The notes below the pieces were generated by a model. The model was given only the letters and a program-made list of their open reading frames with translations. It ran no database searches and was not told the origin of the DNA. A stretch of 64,000 nt of DNA from Lineus longissimus (lineage: Eukaryota; Nemertea; Pilidiophora; Heteronemertea; Lineidae): positions 15,092,953 to 15,156,952 of the forward strand of contig NC_088324.1 of the NCBI RefSeq assembly GCF_910592395.1, given 5' to 3'. Position numbers and translations under genes: made by a program. Below, piece by piece: positions 11,256 to 24,400 of this stretch. Within the stretch, counting starts at the first letter, position 1; every line of letters begins with the position of its first letter.

Positions 11256-14200
11256 CTGCAAAGAAGACGGAGAAAAGTGGGAGATTTTGAGCGGCTCGTG
11301 TTCTTGTTGTGGGAGTTTCTAATGAAACACGGCCTTCCGTCTCGTCTCGATCACTGTAAAGTGCTAAACTGAACCAAGAGAAGAATAGTAATAATGGTCC
11401 AGGGCGGAAGCCATCTTTTTTGCTTGCAATTGCCATCTTTTGTTGGGTGTAGGGGCAGGGGGCTACTGGTCTCCGAAGAACGTCTTCTCGTGATGATTTG
11501 GCCTTCTTTTGGACGAAAAGTGGTGTGCATGAAATTCAAGAAGAAATGCGCTATGAAAACCTAATTGCCTTTCCTTCTTCAACCTTGTGCCTGATTCATG
11601 AGGTAATGAGTAAGCTGATTGGTGAAACTGGAGACATATAGAATGCCGGGAAAGGGGGGGGGGGTTAAGAAGTGCGGACATCATCGGAAAGTACAATACG
11701 GAGAATGTTAGCTCACGTAGGTGTCGAAAATCAGTTACAATGTATGAGAAAGACGGCGGTTGGGAATTACTTTACATCCTCTTTGTCGCCTTTGATTACG
11801 ATGTGTTTACTGAACAAACTCTTACTCGCTTAAGGGCGCAAATTCATTAGTGTTTGAGAGGATTTTACAGTACATGTTGCCTTAGTTGACAAACTAGGGA
11901 ATCATTTGTCAGAGATGTCACACTCGTAAAGGTACTTCAAGAAATTAACACTTTGTGATTGGGTGCATTCATTTCGCCAGGCTTGCTACATCCAGGCTCC
12001 ATGGGGTTCGTATCACTACTTTCGGATGAAAGAAAGGCGTTCAAGCGATGTCAAATTCTTGAGGGCCAAGATGGGTTTATCAATATCGAGATACAAAATG
12101 CAGAACGCTAGGCGTGCAATGTTGATGGCTAAGAAAAGTAGACAGTAGTGACGTCACTTGTTTGTAAGCGATCTGTACTTGCCAAATTTGTTGCAAAAAA
12201 CAACTAATAAATACAATGACTGCGTGTTCCTTGAGGCATGTCTCTTTCCATTGTTTAACTTAGTATAACGTTGACAAAGAAAGCCGACTGTCTGCGATGT
12301 AACAATGACCCCCCCCCCCCGCCCCGATAAAAAAACGCGTTTTCATTCAACTTTCCATGTTTCAAAACATGCAGAAATATATCTTAAAGTCACTTACCTT
12401 GTTGATTTGATATTTCGATGGTGTCGCTTTTTAGAATGCGAAAAGGAAACGGAAAGCAAAACGGTATGGTCTCCCGCAAGTAACGATGTTGATATCTCCC
12501 GCAATAGTGATGTTGGGTTAGAATGAAGAGCCAGGGGCTAGCGGTCAGTATTTATACTCGGTGTGGGACTGGTGTTCCTTTTCACTTGCTGGATGCGGGG
12601 TAACACCTTGGTTATAGTCTGTTCTTATTTCACTTGTCTCTCGTACTTAGTGTTAGTGTCCAGCGTAACTACCTTATCCGGCGTCGCATGAATATTTTAT
12701 AGTTCTCTCATGCTGACTGTCACTCTGAACTTATGGGAATCATCTCAAAATTGCTTGATGATGCTAAACTTTATTCTATATTCTAACAGAAAGTCTTGGT
12801 TTCAGGATATCAACGTTTCTAATGGTAATGGGAAAAATATGTCCGCCATCTTGATTCCCAAACCACTGCGAATGAGTGTACACCTGGACAACAGGGGCGG
12901 GTACTTGGGAGCGTGCACCAGGTTCAAGTGCTAAACATTGCTCTGACCAGCATTCATGAAAAAGAGCATACCGCGAGAGTTCGCGCAAAAGGAATAACTG
13001 GGTAGATAGTTCGCCAATATGAGAGCTCTAATTAAAGAATCAGATACGGAAAAAGACACTCGAGAAAATATATGAAATGATTAATTTCCTGGAACTTGAT
13101 GACTTAACCATCCATCAAGCTGTGGAGGTAATTAAGACTGATTTAAGTTGACGGGTGTAAATAGTGAGAATCCTTTCACGGGAGTTGCCGTATCTTAATT
13201 TGATAATAAGATGGTTCCGGGAAGGTGACAGGGAGCATGTCCGCTGGCCGGATGAGGCACGGCTCATGACATTTAACAGATCAATTTGGTATGAATAAAA
13301 GTTAAATGAAAAAATGTTGTTTGTTTGCTCACATCGGCCTTTTTTCAAGAAGTTGGGGATTCGTATTTTGAATGATCCTTGTGGGGTTACGTAGATATCT
13401 TTTCACCGATTGCACACAGAAATAAATACTTTGTGCAATATTTGCATGGCAGAAAAAATGAAAAGCCTTAATGAAATTGACAAACATAATGGGCGAACAC
13501 TTTAGTGCCTTTGGGAATTAGCATTATTGGCACAAGCCGAAAAAAGTGCAAGTCTTAACAGATTGGCAAGAACTGTAATGAAGCCTTCTTGTATCGTTAG
13601 TTTCATGTGAAACAACTTGTGTGTTTTTTGACTCGGTGTAATGGCAGCAACGTTTTTTTCAGTTTCTTTCATGATTTCTCCTGAGGCCGCTTGCTTTGTT
13701 TAATCAACAGTGGCATTGATGTGGTTCTAAAACGACCATCATCATTCAGGTGAATGCATTCTCATTAGTACCTCATCATAATCATCTAAAGCTGAGGAAG
13801 AAGGCAATTTAGAGTTTGAGGGAAGGCAAAACTAAAACATTGAAGCGTCAGGACTGCTCGTGTCATGACTGATATTTGGATAGACCAGAGACACCTTCAC
13901 CGCCTTTACTCCTATTGTAGTGTAAAATATACGTGCCCCGATCCCTACTCGCTCACGGATGCCCGACAAAGCGAACAGTGGCCTTGTGATCAGCGCCTCT
14001 AGTGTCAAGATTGGCATGTTCGCCCAATCAAATTGCAGTTTTCTTGAAGAGGAATTGAATATTGAAACCGGTGTCCCTCCCTCGAGAATGATTCCGGTCC
14101 AGTTGTTGAAAAAGATGGGTTTCATTCAGATTCGCGCTCAAAAAAGCTAAAAGGGTTCGCATCAGAGAATAAAACTACGTCTACCAACCTTAATGTAGTC

Positions 14201-16563
14201 ACTGTCAATTCGTCAGATACCCTCTCCAATGTGCCGTCCTCGCCATGCCAGTATTCGTATATATTCTGAAATATTCGTGTGAATTCGTGAGAAATTCTGA
14301 CCATTGAAACTGATAAGACGAGATCCGAACCGCTGGAGTGATAAATGACAAATTAAATGTATGTTGTGCCAACTTCTTGAATAGGATTTTATTTTTATCA
14401 GAACCTCTGCACGTCCCTTTTACCAGATGAGCATCCTAGTTTTCTCAGAAAGCAATTGGAACATCGCAAGTTTATCAACTTGACAAGAGCTACTTTGTCT
14501 CTTTTGATGGAGCCTTCTGATGAAATGTTCATTTTCATCCCCCATCTTTAAGCTTATCGCATGACCATATGCTCATGTGTAAAGTTTATCTTAAAACAAA
14601 CAGATGTGGAAAACCGTTTTATCAATTAGATTTATTACCTTGATAAATTTCTTCTCGACACATATTCAATACTTAACTCTCACGAATATCAAATATATAC
14701 CTGTGTGTACCAATCAGTACAAAATAATGTCTACAGGCTACATGCACCAGACCGAATTGCGGACTAGGAGATGGGGATAAGGAGCAGGTTATGCCAGGCC
14801 CGAACAGCGGACAGAGGGGGTGAGCTGAAAGACAGGAGGCTGCACGCAAATTGCAAGCCCGAATAGCGGACACCCGGGAGCGGCCAGGGGGTGTGGACTG
14901 AGGCCCGGGGTCCAGCTGGAACTGCGGACACTGGCAGGGGTCGGAAGGCCACACGCCAAGCCCGATCTGCTGTACTGCTCTCATTACAACTATAGCTTAT
15001 ATAAAAATCGCTTTGGTGGGTCGCATCAAACTTGATAAGTCTGATGACCTGGCAGCGTCCGAAATGAACCACATGTCATATGCCAGATTATGGAGCGATT
15101 GTCGAGAAGCCAGGGGAATAGAAGTGACAACAGTATGTTGCGGCGAACACCGATGCTGGACAGTTGCTCAGGTTATCAGATTATCAGAATAGTGCGAACG
15201 CGATGTGTCTCATCACTTCACAGGCCTCTGCAATGCAAGGTTCTCTTTTGCGGGGCGCTTATCTATCTCATCACTGTAGACCCGTGCCATTTTGAGATGA
15301 TCGAGATGAACGGGGGGGGGGGGGGGGAGGTTAGCAGCCACGACCCTCTTGCCTATTCATGGTATAACGAGACCATGCACAGACCATTGGTTTCGCCCCC
15401 ACTTGTTGGGAGCGTGCACTTCATGACTTGGAAAGTCGCGGGGAAAAATAGATTGCGACGCGGCCGAATTTATTGATCCATAACAATATCATTCTGAGGG
15501 CACCTTGAACAACGAACATTTGTCATTGTAGTGATTCAACCTAACTTGACTCGAGAAGTACACAAAGAAGTTGTAATTCTTCTAAAAACATATCTCCGGA
15601 TGGTTTTCTTTCAATGATGTCGCCGGCTGTGACCTGCATAAAAACGACAGCCAATACGCATGCGTTACTTGAGAAGTGGAACGCAGAAGCGTCTTACCGT
15701 TAGGCCTAGGCCCAGGACTGGAGAAGGTTGCTGAAACAGGTATGTTGTTTCTTTCCTGTTTTCGTGGCGTAGTTGGATTTGGGAGTTTGCTGTGGGAGTA
15801 CAAGTCATAGGCCTATGGTAGATTCTCATGATGCGCATGCGGTCGACTTTCCGTCCCCATTATGCGCAGACACCATGGCCAGGAGGCTCTCCTTGTCCTG
15901 CCGATGGGACCGGAGAGCTGGTCCGTCCGAGTTGAAAGATGAAGGGGGGGGGGGGGTGATGGAATGAAAGGAACGCGTCCGGCGTCCGGATGTCAGCCCT
16001 GGGGTGTAGGAGCATAACTGCAAACAAAATACATGTAACTTCATTGCCAAGGATGAACAGCTTTCATTGGTCCTTTGAGAACAAGACGGAGCCAGTTCTA
16101 TTGTCAGTAGGCTTAAATACATGAGCCGGGTATGATGGGCCTACACAATGTAAGCATGCCTATATATTCTACGCACGGCTCATCATACCAGTGCGAAGTT
16201 GCGAAAAACTAGGCCGAATATTGATTTTTAAATCGAGGCGAATCATGACATAGACTCGGCCTATGCAGCTGTTGTTATTTTATTGATGCCTCAATTCCCA
16301 TTGTAAAATCGACCACCCACGAGACTGCTTTTATGGGGGTCGATAGGCCGAACGGGCCGCCAGACCCTCTGTCGCCAAAGCGTGGTGACCTTCTGTCATC
16401 ATATGGTGATCAGACCCTCCTTGCCAATTTCATAGATCCGCCCTGAAGATGGATGATTGGGTGCACAAAAATGTGTTTTTTTTAATGTTCCTTCATCAGA
16501 TTTCGACATTCCCTCTGTGAAGTGAAGAAAGCAAAAAGGTCACACCATCAAAGCCACCAGAAG
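11256..16563. other. Intergenic region with simple repeats
   Basis: No gene recognised over 5.3 kb. It probably holds the promoter and a non-coding first exon of the 9-11 kb secreted gene. It contains G or C homopolymers near 11646, 12307, 15312 and 15944. A TATA-like TATTTATACTCG lies near 12550. Two neighbouring minus-strand ORFs near 13832-14304 could not be assigned. Confidence 0.4.
14748..14935. repeat. GC-rich degenerate tandem repeat
   Basis: The motif GCCCGAA(C/T)AGCGGACA or a variant recurs at about 14750, 14798, 14857 and 14918, spaced 48-61 bp apart. The segment is clearly GC-richer than its surroundings. Confidence 0.5.
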
Positions 16564-17920
16564 ATGTCGGAGTCAGCCGAAGGAGAGAAGACGGTGGTCA
16601 TCGTCGCCGTTGATACCAGTCTCTACTCTGATTATGCATTTAAGTGTAAGTTTTAATGTTTGGTTTGAACATCGGACTCAGCATCTACGATACTGCCACA
16701 GAAACCATCTTGACCTTAATATGCCTCGAGCACAATGTTCCTTCAACGAGGTCTGGGCTAACCAAGAGTGGGTAAGAGGATAGACATTTGCTGGTTGGCC
16801 TACGTCGCATCACAATGCGCAGACACTCTGAAGCGCTGGACAGATAAGATGGCATTGAGACTTGCAGTCCAATGTCCTTTGCCAATGCTGCTTGAGGAAA
16901 TATATATGCTTGTTTCCAGTTTATATGGAGAAGATCCACAAAGACGAGTACGAGGTTGTCCTGGCCCATGGGGTCGAGTCGCCGTCTGTTGCTGTTTCGC
17001 TCGACACTGCCGGATTCGCCGATATAGGTAAGAAAGAGGACGCTGTTCAGTCAGAATCATACATGCCTTTGAAGGAAGGTTCAGACATCAAATCATCATT
17101 AAATATTAAAAATATTAAAAACATATTAGCTCTTCAAGAGTTTTAAGGGAAAAAGATAAAATACTATTCAGTGAGTAAATACAACTCAGGACGTGACGTC
17201 AGCAGCAAAATCTGACCTTCACTGACATCAACATGACGGGGTACCTTTTTTGATTTCAACCAAAAGCATATCTAGAAGATATGAAGTTCCCTCTTTCTAT
17301 TTCCATGCACATCTTCTTCAGATTATCTAGCCAATGTGTTTCTGCCTCCTGACAAGGAAAACCTGGAAATATACCAGAAAAAGAACGAAGAGGAAATGGC
17401 GAGAATCATGGTTCATCTTGAGGGCATGATAACCGATCATGGGGTAAGTGTAACCTGGGCGGGGATACTCTCCCGACGCTGTGGACCGGCCTCTTCATTG
17501 TCTGTGAGGTGTCCCTCACTATGAAATCTTTTTCTGTTCCCTTTTCGTGATACGACCAAACCTGAGTAATATACTGATGGCTCAGGTTAGGTTTGGAAGC
17601 AGAGACTGCGCTTCCGAATCCCCCGAGTGATTGGTACACTGCATGAATCTGTAAATATGCTCTCTCTATTTCAGACCGAAATCAACCATAAATTCCGTGT
17701 GACGGAGCACATGGGCGAGCCAGGATCGGCCATCTTGCAAATGGCCGCGGAGGAGAATGCGTCCATGATTGTCATGGGGACGCGAGGTAAAGGCTTGGTT
17801 AGGAGGACTATCCTCGGCAGTGTGTCCGATTATGTGCTGCATCATGCCAAGTTACCTGTTATCATCTGCCATGCGGATGAGAACTTTGAAAAGGAATATG
17901 AGAAGGCGAAGAGTTCTTAG
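16564..17920 (+). CDS. Universal stress protein (UspA-like)
   Basis: Four exons: 16564-16645, 16920-17027, 17322-17443 and 17675-17920. Junction phases 1, 1 and 0 all keep the frame, with donors such as GTAAGT and acceptors TTTCCAG, CTTCAG and TTTCAG. The product is 185 residues. It opens with the first beta strand KTVVIVAVDTS (9-19), followed by YSDYAFKFYMEKIHKDEYEV. The last exon carries the ATP-binding signature G139-x2-G142-x9-G152-S153, within GTRGKGLVRRTILGS, and then DYVLHHAKLPVIICH. USP proteins are cytosolic nucleotide-binding stress proteins. Multi-exon animal versions occur in cnidarians, molluscs, annelids and flatworms. The start has a good context (AAGATGT). The C-terminus ends in a short charged tail. 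Confidence 0.92.
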
Positions 17921-18097
17921 GTACTAACATTTCATTCATTTTAATATTGGGACATCGGATTGGGTGAGAGAGGAGTCAGCACATATCTTTGCTATTGTCC
18001 CGACGAAATACAACGAGCTGTACATGCAACTAACTGTTGCGGTGGATTGGTCTCTGTCAATGCATATACATGTAGATCTGTAGCATAAACAACAACG

Positions 18098-18553
18098 TTA
18101 CATATTGTCAGTGGTAGTGGGGTAAGGATTGATGACTCCTCCCAAAATGTTCAGTATCTCAACAGTTACCAAAGCTTCGACACTGAAATTAAAACTATTC
18201 CTGTCCTTCACTGAGGTCATATCATTGGACATCGGGCCAAAGGTTTTCATTAGCTGTTCTATTGTGAATAAACTCATATTCATGTTGGTTGAATGTTGCT
18301 GTTTTAATTCACTGGTATCTCGCCTTCCACCTTCTCGTGAAGCATTCATGGTGCCAAAGGTGGGGGAAGGCCCGGGTCCGCGGTTGGAGCATGCAGGGAC
18401 CACAACAAAACCCAGTCGCGTGTCCACGTAACGGGAACGTATATTGTACATGTACATAGATTCGGTCAGATGGAGGGAGCAGAGAAACCATATAGTAACA
18501 ACCAGACCAAATGTGATTCGGTGTGCTGGTTGTTGATGTCTCATTTCTCTCAT
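18098..18553 (-). CDS. Possible secreted protein ORF, unrecognised
   Basis: An uninterrupted 151-codon minus-strand ORF beginning with ATG. Residues 13-32 form a hydrophobic segment (ITFGLVVTIWFLCSLHLTES) resembling a signal peptide. The rest is polar with a single further cysteine and several possible N-glycosylation sites (NAS, NFS). No splice context or homologue is recognised. A 100-codon ORF overlaps on the opposite strand, so chance openness is a real alternative. Confidence 0.25.
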   Translation of the reverse strand: MREMRHQQPAHRITFGLVVTIWFLCSLHLTESMYMYNIRSRYVDTRLGFVVVPACSNRGPGPSPTFGTMNASREGGRRDTSELKQQHSTNMNMSLFTIEQLMKTFGPMSNDMTSVKDRNSFNFSVEALVTVEILNILGGVINPYPTTTDNM

Positions 18554-18960
18554 CGTGTCGGCAACAAGATGCCATGTCGGATTCTGGTTGTGAAGGAGAC
18601 ATACTCAACCAGCTAGACCGAATCCTAGCTGGTTGCTCCGCACTGTTGTCAATACAGTGAGACAGATGACACAGACATAACCAGGCCAAAGCGGGTCTCC
18701 TGGTTGCTCCACAGTGTTGCCAACATGATAAGAAAGATTCGATCGTCACCATCAGATCAAAAGCAGACAACTGTCTTCTCCGTGATGTTTCAAATACTGT
18801 GAAAGATATGAGACAACCACATACAGATCGAATCGTTCGATTGTGACAGTCTCATCTGAGGACTGCGTGCGCTGGCGATTCGGTCTGGTTGTGATTCTCT
18901 CAGCTCTCTGACCATGTTACCAGGTCCGATACGGTCTGGTGGTGGTTTTGTTCATAAGAA
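18480..18960. repeat. Degenerate repeats with AACCAG...CTGGTT inverted cores
   Basis: AACCAG followed by CTGGTTG recurs (near 18500, 18607 and 18679, with decayed copies to about 18950). Each copy is linked to CGAATC/GATTCG and TGTTG.CAACA phrases. The spacing is irregular. It looks like an old, decayed satellite or foldback element. Confidence 0.45.
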
Positions 18961-21465
18961 CAAAGGGGGTTCAATGACAAACGAAAGAGACAAAGGAATT
19001 CATTTCAAAAGAGACCTATTGCCAGGTTTATTATACCTCTGGGTCATTTACAAATATAGATCAGGAGAACATGCGCGGAGAATGCGTGTACATGGTAACG
19101 ACAGAAACAAGAATCGGCTGTCGGGATCGTTCGGGAAGAGTCGGTTGAGTTCGGAATGTCCTGTCACGATGACCACGTGCACGGGCACCATCCTGCATTG
19201 ACCATTGTATTGGCTGTACTGGCTCCCGACCGAGTTTAGAGGATATACTGTGTCACAACTCATTGCAACATCGGCCTTTGATGAGAACATGGCAACTGAA
19301 CAAACAGTTGTGAAGGATCCGTGTTCGCGAAACCGCGAGGATAGTCGATTACTCCGAAGTTCACCGAATGATTCCAAGGACGACAATACAAAATCTATCA
19401 CAAACAAATCTTACGTTTTTACGTATTACCATTAGTGTACGTTGTGAATTAAAGTATTCATAAGACAACTACAAGATAGATATTAATCACACAATAAAAC
19501 CAAGAAGATGTAGGCCTATATATAAAAGTTCATTAAAGCGTTACATGTGTCATTTTGGAAGTTTTTGCGTAATAATTAGTTGGGTAATTCACTGTTAACA
19601 ATACAATTTCCTGCATTGCGTTATTGTTACACAAAGCTGGATTTAACTGGTGGGGAAGCGGATATGCCGCATTCAACTTACTGTGCTAGTATTGGGTAAT
19701 TAGATTGGGGCAAATACCCGCTGGGGTCGAGTACAGTTATGTCACGTCGGTGAGCAAAGCGGAAGACCTGTGTTAATGGAATCACGCTTTACCTGACAAA
19801 AGGCATTTTTCTCGACTGGGAAATCATCCTACATGAGGATGAAGTTCACGGAAGGGACTGCTGAGTAGAAGCTGGAATCGAAACAAATCTCGCAAATGGT
19901 TACCATGGTTACTGTTTGTCACACGATTGATAATTCCGAAAGGAAAATAGCACACGTTGTTCACAAAATTTTCATATAGTTTTGATGCATAGATTATTTG
20001 TTGTTCGTAAGGACTGTTTAAAGTGTCCTTGTTGTATGGTTATATACAAATGAATTTGATGATACACACCTTAATGATAAATTGAAATCGACAAACATGC
20101 AAATAGTCTAGGATCAAATGTTTTGCTCATTTTCTTAAATCATAAACACATGACTTATGACAAGCTACATATCACAATCAACACACACAACAAACTGACT
20201 AGATAATATCAAGAATTAGTAAAGACCGATGACCTAAACCGGTACAATTTACGTGGAATCAATAATTGAACTTAATTGAAGACACCAAGTACAGTAGTTT
20301 TAAAACGACAAGTTGGGCATGAAGTATGTTGTTTTTTCATCGAAAACAGCTTCCAGCAGGACCGTAGCTTCTCAAAGCGCTAAACACTTCTCCACAATCG
20401 TCGGGCTGCCAGAAATTCGCAAGCCATGTCCAATGCCTCCTCACACCACCTGCAAATATCGTTATTCGAGATCAGCATCAGTTTGGCGCTTCATGAGGCG
20501 GCGCATCATGGCCACCTTAATCCCACGCCAAAGTTGTCCCATTAAAGCTGAGCTGTGCTCACCTCGGAACTTATGTACATGTATAAACTGTGCTATTTTG
20601 TTCAACCAAGCGAAAAAAACGGTAGTGCTAACGTTGTTTGCATTACGTCGTTATGCTACATGTATCTGGATGTGTCTTTATCAAAATGTAAGTATTGAAT
20701 GATGTGTCGCCGAGCCTCTGCGACATGACTCTGTACGCTATACTACAAAAATGTTGCTCCAAATTTGCCTTTGTCGCAAAAAGACAGTCATATAAATGAA
20801 TTATTGCACGCGACTTTTTGCCACATGTTGCAGTCAGACTTCAGTGTTGGCGGCTTTCACCGAACGCCAAACCTATGTATAGGGCCCACCACAGCATTAG
20901 ACAGGTCACAATTCGGCACAGTCTTTGCACGATACTCGTCACTTGTGGAAACAAGAGTGCGATAAAGGAGACCTGCACTCGGGAAACTTCCGAAAATGGT
21001 TCAGAGATGACGGCGAAGACGACATTAAGCGGAGAGGCCCGAAGCCAAGTCTATATACACACCCAAGGTGACATCTTCCTTCTAGAATACCTTTGATCGC
21101 AACTAAATGATGAGACGAACCAACAGTTTTATTGGCCATCCAATAAGAACGCAATCATGTCCCTCCGACGAAAATCTTGAGCATTCCTCAATGATAATTT
21201 AACCTCGGACGAGGTTACACTGAACCAAACTCTAATCAGAGATTCCACGCCAACGCATTCGGAAGAACCTCCGGCAGAGATTGTGGAGGACCGTACAAAT
21301 CTCTCATCTAAGATTCTGCACTTGGTCATATCACTTCCGTCACCTCTAATAAAAATCCCAGAATCATACAACTTATACAATCTCTCACCAAACGGGTGTA
21401 GAGGCTGCACGAGCTCAGGCGGCTGCAACCTCTGTTGGAAATCGCGGAATGTAAGATGGAAGCTT
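18961..21465. other. Intergenic region
   Basis: No convincing gene. A minus-strand coding-like fragment at about 20395-20495 resembles another at 38190-38330. Several short ORFs near 20765-21096 have no recognisable content. The CCN 3' UTR probably occupies the right end. Confidence 0.35.
20395..20495 (-). pseudogene. Dispersed coding-like fragment, copy 1
   Basis: The minus strand reads KLMLISNNDICRWCEEALDM and continues open to a stop near 20370. The same core (LLITNNDF.KCCE..LDM) occurs on the minus strand at 38190-38330. DNA and protein similarity between distant sites suggests pieces of a transposable element or a small gene family. Family unknown. Confidence 0.3.
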
Positions 21466-24400
21466 TTAGAAAAACGGGCAGTTCCGGTGGTGGCACTTGC
21501 AATTTTTAATCCACATGAAGTCATGTGTCTCCCGAACTCCATGCTTGCATTCGAACTTGACTGGAATTGTCTTGGTGATGTGGGGAGCACAGCATTTGTT
21601 TTTTTTGCAGTCGCTACAGTATTTGGGACGGTATTCTTTCACGCTAGTGCACTCCTTATAAGTGAGATGTTTTGCTTCATCCGGCTTGAGTGTTGGGGTA
21701 CATCGCTTGCCCGGCTGAAAAATCATTATGAAATGTAAATGAAATCGTAACATGAAAGTAGTTAAGCCGAAGATATTCCAAACTGCCCTTCTTATTCGTC
21801 TTATTCCAAAAGCAGGATAGTGTTCCCACGATATATCGCTTTCTGATTGGCTCATATCTAATGTATGCAAAGATGGCGCAGAATTTAACACTTCTGATTG
21901 GACAATACGTACCAGCTTGCCCTCTGGCATATCGCAAGGCCTGATGGTACAGAAACGGATCTGCTGCACTGGCTTACACTCTGTGTTGTCATTGGTGACT
22001 CTGACTGACAGGCCCATGTCACACGAGGTGGAACAGGCACTCCAGGCAGAGGTCTCACGCTTGCAGTTCGGAGTGTTGGTCGTCGGCACGGACACCACTG
22101 GAAATGTATGAAGGTTGGAAATTACTTACTGACCGAAACGCGGGTAAAAATGACTGTGAGCGATATTTGACAAGAACCTCGTCTGGGTGCATATCTCCCA
22201 ATCTTACCTTCGGCCGTGGGCACGCTCCCCAGAAAATTGCCTGTGTTATCTGCCTGTATATTGTCACACATCCATTCCCGGCAACACTGATCTGGAATGG
22301 GCACAAGCCGAGCATTGATGCAGTTTTTGGTTGAAGGTTTCTTCTCCTCTTGGGGGCACAGCGAGACGCAGCCATAGTGACCATTCTGACACGTGCACAG
22401 ACGCCGGCATTCCGGTTTGAATTCCTCGCCATCTTTATACATGATGCCATTCACACTGCAAGGCTCGGCAGATTTTGCTGCAAAGGGAAAGACTCGATTT
22501 AAAGATTTATGATGAAATGAAAGACGCTGTCTTTGTTAATGAGGAAGGACTAAAGTATGCACGGTGCACACGGTACAAGACCTTTTGTCACAACCTGTCG
22601 CTTGTTCATGGTCAGTTATATAAATTGCTCAAAGATGGCGATACCGTATATCATACTGTAAGCGCCCTCATCAGCAGGCGCGGCTAGAGTGGAAACCTCA
22701 ATAAAGCACGGATAAATCATTCACAGGCGAGGTCAGCTCCATGGACAAGTATGGAAAATTCAAATCGCAGGCGAGGAAGCAATGACACCAGATTCATAAG
22801 TGAGGTTCTAGATCTGATACAAGTACATTTTGTACGCAGAATATGACAAGCAGCATCCCAACACTGTTAGAAATGGTCTGCAAAATGAAGTCTATGACGC
22901 GGTGTAGTAACCGTGTCGTGTAACCAGCTGCCTGTGGAAGAATCCAGAGCAGCGTAAAAGAAGTTCAATGTCACTCTTATCCTGTCTGAGACATTACTCA
23001 GAATGCTTGCAAGATTTAATGGAACTTGGTTTCGTTCACGATGAGATGCAGTCTCATGTTTCTTCCTTTGATGTCTCGGGAACCGCAGGAAACCTATTAC
23101 ATGTAGCTGAGACGCTGTGGTATTAACCAATATGTAGACGGAGAACACTTGTCAAATTGTCATCTTGGCTGATTGACGGGTTGACAGCATAGAGTTTTCG
23201 TAACAAGACGTAGGCCTAACTTTTGTTACAGGAGTTGGGGGAGGTTGACGCAGCAGTCCACATCAAAGAGCACTTTAAAGTTCGATACTCAGTCACGCTT
23301 AAAGACTCATGGAGCCTCCAACGTTAAAGTGACAAGAAAAAGCAGAACGGAATTGCAATTATTAACTTGTAAAGTTAGAGATACTTCAACCCCTCGACGA
23401 TGGTACTAGTAATTTCCTAAGTGCATAAGAGATTGAGGTAAACGTCTCGGGAGGAGTGGACTCCTCATGTATTCATCCTCTGAACCTCCAACTAACCAGT
23501 GTATATGCCAACTTCCATAACTTAGTCTTGAATCTATATAAGTTCCATCTCACATTTGCATAAAACCCGCGGGAATACTTAAGTAGCTATTGGATAAAGA
23601 TATCGAACGCGTCTCTCATGAGAAAGCGAAATGGGGATTCTTTCGGTGACTCAGAACCAGGTGCGGGTCTCCACGTGACGAACATGAACAAGTGTATCGT
23701 CGCATCCCTTTTGCAGTCACAATCACACCGACATTAATGTCGAGGGTGTTTTTTCATACTTTCATGGATGTTCAGGTCTCAGCCAGCAGATAAATTTGGG
23801 TTGTCGCTTTCAGCCGGATACCGGTGTGTAATGCGTTTAAGTGTTCCCGTTTCTCGGCGTTCCTCTCGTTGTTAGGGAACGCATGAAGACAAATTGACAC
23901 GTTTTTCGGTGCTTCACTTGGGGAAGAGCAGCAGCAATTACACTTACAACTCCCATGATGAATACACACTGGAGTGCTGAAGAGATACTTAAGTAAAGGC
24001 ACAGATACATCAAATTCAAATTTAGGTGAAGAGACGGAGACACATTGATCGGATTCAAGCCCTCCAAAAGAAAGTTGATTTCACACTGGGTGCAATAAAT
24101 AGTCTTTGGAAATGTGAAACCAATTCAACATTTATCATGCAACTTGAATTAGTTGGAAGTGATCCCCTAACTTCAGAACTCCATGACTTAAGAGTAGCTA
24201 ATCATTTTTTCAAGCAATCTTCTTCAAGTCACTTACGCTGATAATGATTAAACACTCGAATATAAATGGATCTTAGCCAAAATGTCGGAAAAATATGCCA
24301 CAAATCATGCAATGAAAGAGACCAATTTCGACGATGCGAAACTTCACTTAACTAAAGTGACAATACTGCACATATTTAAGAGTAAAATCTATCACATGAC

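Noticed and set aside
21283-21738. 151-codon plus-strand ORF
   Set aside because: Antisense shadow of the CCN cystine-knot exon.
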